Shown piece by piece: positions 59,093-64,000 of a stretch of 64,000 nt of DNA. A model generated the notes under the pieces. That model was given only the letters and a program-made list of their open reading frames with translations, had not been told where the DNA came from and did not search any database. Numbering within the stretch: position 1 is the first letter of the stretch; each line of letters opens with the position of its first letter. The translations under genes were made by a program, and so were the position numbers. Source of the DNA: JAGVGT01 sp963807225. Its GTDB lineage: Bacteria; Desulfobacterota; Desulfobulbia; Desulfobulbales; JAGXFP01. The stretch spans positions 310,001 through 374,000 of the forward strand of contig CAWEAD010000005.1 of the NCBI GenBank assembly GCA_963807225.1, given 5' to 3'.

Positions 59093-62000
59093 TCAGTCGT
59101 CGAGCAACTCCATGTCAAGGCACAACCCCTGCAACTCCTTGACCAGAACGTGGAAGGACTCGGGCAGGCCGGCCTCCAGGAAATTATCGCCCTTGACGAT
59201 TCCTTCATACATCTTGGTCCGGCCATTGACATCGTCAGACTTGACGGTCAAGAATTCCTGCAGAGTATAGGCCGCACCATAAGCTTCCATGGCCCAGACT
59301 TCCATTTCGCCGAGCCGCTGGCCGCCGAACTGAGCCTTGCCACCCAGCGGCTGCTGGGTAACCAGGGAGTAAGGACCGGTGGAACGGGCATGGATCTTAT
59401 TGTCGACCAAGTGATGCAATTTCATCATATACATGACTCCGACGGTCACCTGATTGGCGAACTTCTCGCCGGATAGTCCGTCGTACAAAGTAGCCTGGCC
59501 GACTTCGTCCACTCCGGCCTCAACCAGCAACCGGCGAATTTCACCCTCATTGGCTCCATCAAAGACGGGGGTGGCCATGTGCAACCCGGGGCCCAAACGT
59601 TGAGCCATGGTCAGCAGATCGTCGTCACTCAACTTGTCGGTGAGTTGCTTATATTCCTCGGCAGAGTAAATCTCTTTCAAGCGTTTCTTGATTTCTTTAA
59701 GATCCCGGCGCTCAGCTAAGCCCTGGATCTGCTCGCCAAGTCTTTTCGCCGCCAACCCAAGGTGCGTTTCCAATACCTGACCGACGTTCATACGGGAGGG
59801 AACACCCAAGGGATTCAAGACCACATCCACCGGGGTACCGTCGGCAAAGTAGGGCAGGTCTTCTTCCGGCAGGATCCGCGAGACGACACCCTTATTACCG
59901 TGCCGACCGGCCATCTTGTCGCCCACCGATAGCTTACGTTTGGTAGCCACATAAACCTTGACCATCTTAATGACCCCAGGCGCCAGCTCGTCTCCCTTTC
60001 GGAGCCTTTCCACACGGGCCTGACTTTTTTCGATGACCAGCTTCTTCTGGTTCTCATAGCTGTCCAGCACCTTGGTGATCATTTCCTCGACCTTGGCGCG
60101 GCCGGAGAAATCGACCTTCTTGAGACTGGCCAGGGAGAGTTCCGTCAAGGCTTCGGCGGTGATGGCCTGACCTTTCTTGATCAACACCTCACCTTTCTTG
60201 GCCGAGATATTGGCACCAGCCTTTTTATCGACCATCTGGTCGACCAGACGATTCTTAACCGCCTTTTCCAGGCAGCTCAGTTCATCCTCCATCTCCTTTT
60301 CCAGGATCGCCGCCTCGGCATCATCAATAGTCCTAGCCCGCTCATCCTTCTCGGCTCCCTTGCGAGAGAAAACCTTGGCTTCGATCACCACCCCCTCAAT
60401 CCCAGGTGGGACCCGCAGGGAGGTATCCTTGACATCACCGGCCTTCTCACCAAAGATGGCGCGCAATAGCTTCTCTTCAGGTGACAACTGTGTCTCACCC
60501 TTGGGGGTAACCTTGCCGACCAAAGTATCACCAGGTTTCACCTCGGCCCCGATCCGCACCACCCCACTGTCATCCAGGTTGCGCATAGCCTCCTCGCTGA
60601 CATTGGGAATATCGCGGGTGATTTCTTCCTTGCCCAGCTTGGTGTCACGGGCCACGGTCTCAAAGACCTCTATGTGCAAGGAGGTAAAAGTATCGTCCTT
60701 GAGCAGCCGTTCGCTCAACAGAATCGAATCCTCAAAGTTGTAGCCCCGCCAGGGCATGAAGGCGATAGTGATGTTTTTACCCAAGGCCAATTCACCTTGG
60801 TCGCAAGCCGGTCCGTCGGCCAGGAGTTGGCCCTTGAGCACCCGCTGCCCCGGTAAAACCACCGGCTTCTGGTTGAAGCAGGTGTTCTGGTTGGATTTTT
60901 TGTATTTTTCCAGACGATAAATGCCGATCCCGGTTGCAAAGCCATCGGTGTCAGGCTCGTCGTAGCGGATCACGATCCGGTTGCCATCCACCTCTTCAAC
61001 AATACCGTCGCCTCCGGCCAGCAGGCAGACTCCGGAGTCCATGGCCACCGTCCTTTCCAGACCGGTACCGACCAGAGGAGCCGCGGTGCGCAACAGCGGC
61101 ACGCCCTGGCGCTGCATGTTGGAACCCATCAAGGCCCGGTTGGCATCATCGTTTTCCAGGAAGGGCACCAGGGAGGCAGCAACGCTGACCAGCTGATTGG
61201 GAGAGACATCCATGAAGGTTACCCGGTCGCTGGAGACAAAGCCCACCTCACCATCCTCCCGGGCAATCATGCTGTCCTCGGCAATTTTGCCACCCTTGGT
61301 GATCTCGACTTTGGCCGGGGCAATCACGCAACCTGCCTCGTCCAACGCCGTCATATATTTAAAATTATTTGTTATTTTACGATTCACTACTTCCCGATAG
61401 GGCGTTTCGATAAACCCGTACTGATTGACCTTGGCGTAAGTAGCCATTGAGACGATCAGGCCGATATTAGGCCCCTCCGGGGTTTCTACCGGACAGATCC
61501 GCCCATAATGAGTGGGGTGAACGTCGCGAACTTCAAAACCGGCCCTTTCCCTGGACAAACCGCCAGGCCCTAAAGCACTGAGGCGCCGCTTATGGGTAAC
61601 CTCGGAGAGCGGGTTGGTCTGATCCATGAATTGGGAAAGCTGGCTGGTCCCGAAAAATTCCTTGATCGCCGCAGTAATCGGTTTGGGATTGACCAGATCA
61701 TGGGGCATCAGGGTCTCGATCTCCTGGATGCTCATCCGTTCCCGAATGGCGCGTTCCATTCTCACCAAGCCCATGCGGTACTGATTCTCGATCAATTCGC
61801 CGACCGTACGCACCCGCCGGTTGCCCAAGTGATCGATATCGTCGACCTCGCCTTGCCGGTCACGCAGCTTGACCAGTTCGCGGACGCTCATCATGATGTC
61901 GTCCTTGGTCAGGGTGCAGTGATTAATGTCGGTATCCACTCCCAGCTTGGCGTTCAGCTTGAATCGACCAACCACCGACAGGTCGTAGGTATCTTTATTG

Positions 62001-63181
62001 AAGAAGAGGTTATCAAGAAACTGGGTAGCCACCTCCGTTGTGGGTGGGCTGCTGGGCCGCAAGCGACGATAGATCTCAATCAAGGCCTCGGCCGGGGTCT
62101 GGGCCTTGTCGAGAAGCATGGTCTTACGGAAAGAATCGGTGACGTTGACGCCGTCAATGGCCAGGAGAGACAGATTCTTGATTTTCAGCTCAGCCAGCTC
62201 GGCCAGCATTGATTCGGTTAATTCGGTGTTGCAGGGCAACACCACTTCGCCGGTCTTGGGATTGACTATATCATGGGCCACCACTTTAGTGGCCAACTGA
62301 GCCACCGGAATGTTGATCTTGTCAACTCCGGCTTCGGTCATTTTCTTAGCCCGGGTCATTCCGATCTTCTGGTTGGCCTTCAACAACAATTCACCGGTTT
62401 CAGGATGGACAATGTCCACCGGAGCCCTTTGTCCCACGGCCGTCTGAGGATCGAACTTCATGAAGGCCTGATCACCCTTGATCGTAACCTCCTCAATTTC
62501 GTAGAAATAGCGCAGCAGTTCCTCGGTATTGTAGCCCAGTGACTTGAGCAGGGTCGAAACCGGAAATTTCCGGCGCCGATCGATCCTGACATAGAGGATA
62601 TCCTTGGCATCATATTCGAGATCAATCCAGGAACCACGAACCGGGATGATCCGAGCGGAATAAAGCCTCTTGCCACCGGCATGGGTCTTGCCGCTGTCAT
62701 GGCTGTAGAAAAGCCCGGGCGACCTTTGCAACTGGCTGACGATAACCCGCTCGGTGCCGTTGATCACAAAGACCCCGGTCTTGGTCATCAGAGGAATGCT
62801 ACCCAGATAAACCGCCTGTTCCTTGATGTCGCGAATGGTCTTGACCCCGGTTTCCTTATCAAGGTCGTTGGTAACCAGCCGCACGGTAATTTTCACCGGC
62901 ACATCGAAGGTCATCCCCCGTTCCACACATTCTTCCACTGTGTACTTAGGTTCGCCGAAGGTGTAATTGACAAACTCCAGGGAACAGGTGCCGTTGAAAT
63001 CCTCGATCGGGAAGACACTCTTGAAAATTGACTGCAGGCCCATATCCTCACGTTGATCATGAGCGACCATGTACTGCAGAAACTTTTCGTATGACAAGCG
63101 CTGCATCTCGATAAGATGCGGCTTCTCGACAATTTCACCGAATTTAGCAAAGCTTTTTCTGACTCGTTTAATCATGTTCAT
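59093..63181 (-). CDS. rpoB: RNA polymerase beta subunit
   Basis: 1,362 residues starting MNMIKRVRKSFAKFGEI. The rifampicin-region segment GTSQLSQFMDQTNPLSEVTHKRRLSALGPGG (cited as QFMDQTNPLSEVTHKRRLS) is wild-type-like. DSILLSERLL, GDKMAGRHGNKGV and the end VLVKELQGLCLDMELLDD are conserved. Another ATG two codons downstream is equally possible. Confidence 0.98.
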   Translation of the reverse strand: MNMIKRVRKSFAKFGEIVEKPHLIEMQRLSYEKFLQYMVAHDQREDMGLQSIFKSVFPIEDFNGTCSLEFVNYTFGEPKYTVEECVERGMTFDVPVKITVRLVTNDLDKETGVKTIRDIKEQAVYLGSIPLMTKTGVFVINGTERVIVSQLQRSPGLFYSHDSGKTHAGGKRLYSARIIPVRGSWIDLEYDAKDILYVRIDRRRKFPVSTLLKSLGYNTEELLRYFYEIEEVTIKGDQAFMKFDPQTAVGQRAPVDIVHPETGELLLKANQKIGMTRAKKMTEAGVDKINIPVAQLATKVVAHDIVNPKTGEVVLPCNTELTESMLAELAELKIKNLSLLAIDGVNVTDSFRKTMLLDKAQTPAEALIEIYRRLRPSSPPTTEVATQFLDNLFFNKDTYDLSVVGRFKLNAKLGVDTDINHCTLTKDDIMMSVRELVKLRDRQGEVDDIDHLGNRRVRTVGELIENQYRMGLVRMERAIRERMSIQEIETLMPHDLVNPKPITAAIKEFFGTSQLSQFMDQTNPLSEVTHKRRLSALGPGGLSRERAGFEVRDVHPTHYGRICPVETPEGPNIGLIVSMATYAKVNQYGFIETPYREVVNRKITNNFKYMTALDEAGCVIAPAKVEITKGGKIAEDSMIAREDGEVGFVSSDRVTFMDVSPNQLVSVAASLVPFLENDDANRALMGSNMQRQGVPLLRTAAPLVGTGLERTVAMDSGVCLLAGGDGIVEEVDGNRIVIRYDEPDTDGFATGIGIYRLEKYKKSNQNTCFNQKPVVLPGQRVLKGQLLADGPACDQGELALGKNITIAFMPWRGYNFEDSILLSERLLKDDTFTSLHIEVFETVARDTKLGKEEITRDIPNVSEEAMRNLDDSGVVRIGAEVKPGDTLVGKVTPKGETQLSPEEKLLRAIFGEKAGDVKDTSLRVPPGIEGVVIEAKVFSRKGAEKDERARTIDDAEAAILEKEMEDELSCLEKAVKNRLVDQMVDKKAGANISAKKGEVLIKKGQAITAEALTELSLASLKKVDFSGRAKVEEMITKVLDSYENQKKLVIEKSQARVERLRKGDELAPGVIKMVKVYVATKRKLSVGDKMAGRHGNKGVVSRILPEEDLPYFADGTPVDVVLNPLGVPSRMNVGQVLETHLGLAAKRLGEQIQGLAERRDLKEIKKRLKEIYSAEEYKQLTDKLSDDDLLTMAQRLGPGLHMATPVFDGANEGEIRRLLVEAGVDEVGQATLYDGLSGEKFANQVTVGVMYMMKLHHLVDNKIHARSTGPYSLVTQQPLGGKAQFGGQRLGEMEVWAMEAYGAAYTLQEFLTVKSDDVNGRTKMYEGIVKGDNFLEAGLPESFHVLVKELQGLCLDMELLDD

Positions 63182-63334
63182 TAAGCATCGCCCTCGTCAA
63201 ATTAACTCCTGTGCGGTTCATGCGCTCCCTGATGCGGTTCCTTACCAGGCTACCACCACCGGTTTCAGACCGGGAAATAAAAACGCAATAAACGCCACGA
63301 GGGCTTTTAACTCCCCGTAGCGTTCGACATCCGG

Positions 63335-63400
63335 CTGCCAGTATCATGAGGCGACTGGCAGTTCGGCGCCGCCAGGCCCCATGGGGAGCCCGGCGGCGCC
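63335..63400 (-). promoter_or_regulatory. Two strong hairpins between rplL and rpoB
   Basis: 63365-63400: GGCGCCGCC pairs with GGCGGCGCC around a GC-rich centre. 63335-63361: CTGCCAGT pairs with ACTGGCAG. No T run follows, so these are not classic intrinsic terminators. In Escherichia coli the same gap holds an attenuator and an RNase III site that lower rpoB expression relative to rplL; a similar role is inferred. Confidence 0.6.
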
Positions 63401-63418
63401 ATCATAACTGATATGTAA

Positions 63419-63799
63419 TTACTTGATCTCGACGGTACCGCCGGCAGCCTCGATTTTGGCCTTAATCTCATCGGCCTCAGCTTTGGAGACGCCCTGTTTG
63501 ACCGCCTGAGGGGCACCTTCAACCATATCCTTCGCTTCCTTCAGACCCAGAGAGGTGATGGCCCGAACCTCTTTGATAACCCCAATTTTCTTGTCACCGG
63601 CAGAAACCAGGATGACGTCAAACTCGGTCTTCTCTTCGGCAGCGGCAACATCACCACCGGCAGCAGGAGCGGCGGCCATGGCCATGGGAGCGGCAGCGGA
63701 TACCCCAAACTTCTCTTCCAGTTCTTTAACCAGTTCAGAGAGTTCAAGCACGGTCATATTGGAGATAAACTCGACAACATCTTCTTTCGTAGCAGCCAT
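63419..63799 (-). CDS. rplL: 50S ribosomal protein L7/L12
   Basis: 126 residues: N-terminal dimer domain (VLELSELVKELEEKFGV), Ala/Gly-rich hinge, and C-terminal domain with KKIGVIKEVRAITSLGLKEAK and VEGAPQAVK. Forms the stalk that recruits GTPase factors. Follows rplJ. Confidence 0.97.
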   Translation of the reverse strand: MAATKEDVVEFISNMTVLELSELVKELEEKFGVSAAAPMAMAAAPAAGGDVAAAEEKTEFDVILVSAGDKKIGVIKEVRAITSLGLKEAKDMVEGAPQAVKQGVSKAEADEIKAKIEAAGGTVEIK

Positions 63800-63841
63800 G
63801 ATAAATTCCTCCAGGAATAAATTAACTTGTTAACAAGACTA

Positions 63842-64000
63842 TCAGGCCTGACCTTTCTTGTCGGCCAATCCATTTAGCAAATAAAGCATCTTGGTGGGTA
63901 CGCCATTCAGTACCCGGACAAAGCTGGTGGGTACGGCATTCATCACCGAGAGCAATTGGCCCAGCAACACCTCACGGCTCGGCAGGATGGAAAGAGCCAC
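63842..64000 (-). CDS. rplJ: 50S ribosomal protein L10, C-terminal part
   Basis: The last 52 residues are visible (VALSILPSREVLLGQLLSVM, then a YLLNGLADKKGQA end), matching the L10 C-terminal helix that anchors L12 dimers. The 5' end lies beyond base 64000. Gene order rplJ-rplL-rpoB supports the call. Confidence 0.9.
   Translation of the reverse strand: MALSILPSREVLLGQLLSVMNAVPTSFVRVLNGVPTKMLYLLNGLADKKGQA

Overview
The window looks like a chromosomal segment of a Gram-negative, anaerobically respiring bacterium of the former Deltaproteobacteria (Desulfobacterota, Desulfuromonas/Geobacter-like or Desulfobulbus-like). This is inferred from the KDO/LPS genes (kdsA, kdsC, lptC), three large multiheme c-type cytochromes including a CbcL-like nonaheme/cytochrome b fusion, the pyrG-kdsA-kdsC-lptC gene order, and a complete str-S10-spc-alpha ribosomal supercluster. 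No taxonomic search was possible.

Left arm (1-11.1 kb): a TrkH-type potassium channel subunit cut by the window edge, tRNA-Arg(CCG) and tilS lie on the minus strand. A compact plus-strand set follows: galU, an unusual ferritin-like/receiver-domain fusion, priA, def, fmt, a TVP38-type membrane protein, larC and pgpA. The last five overlap by a few bases and look co-transcribed.

Accessory zone (11.1-20.8 kb): this is the mosaic part. It holds remnants of IS30 and IS3 elements, a heptaheme-type cytochrome whose 3' end runs into the IS3 scar, a pair of direct repeats, small envelope genes (Slp lipoprotein, LolA-like protein, a small secreted protein), a DUF1059 gene, a metallo-beta-lactamase-fold hydrolase, a decayed copy of the 3' end of pyrF, and an AT-rich insert with one polytopic membrane protein.

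Metabolic and respiratory zone (20.8-34.8 kb): intact pyrF; the pyrG-kdsA-kdsC-lptC operon, with pyrG carrying a frameshift; a nonaheme cytochrome followed by a frameshifted rlpA; the CbcL-like fusion; a stand-alone AICAR transformylase (PurH C-terminal domain only); and the thiamin thiazole operon thiF-thiS-thiG-thiH.

Ribosomal/RNA polymerase zone (35-64 kb, all minus strand): in transcription order rplJ (partial), rplL, rpoB, rpoC, then rpsL-rpsG-fusA-tuf, the S10 genes, the spc genes with secY and map, infA, rpmJ and the alpha operon ending at rplQ with a strong intrinsic terminator. Five 30S protein genes appear to start with TTG. The sequence supports no CRISPR array, phage, toxin-antitoxin or defence system. 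The most unusual items are the ferritin-receiver fusion, the pyrF partial duplication bracketing an AT-rich insert, the IS-truncated cytochrome and the two frameshifts.
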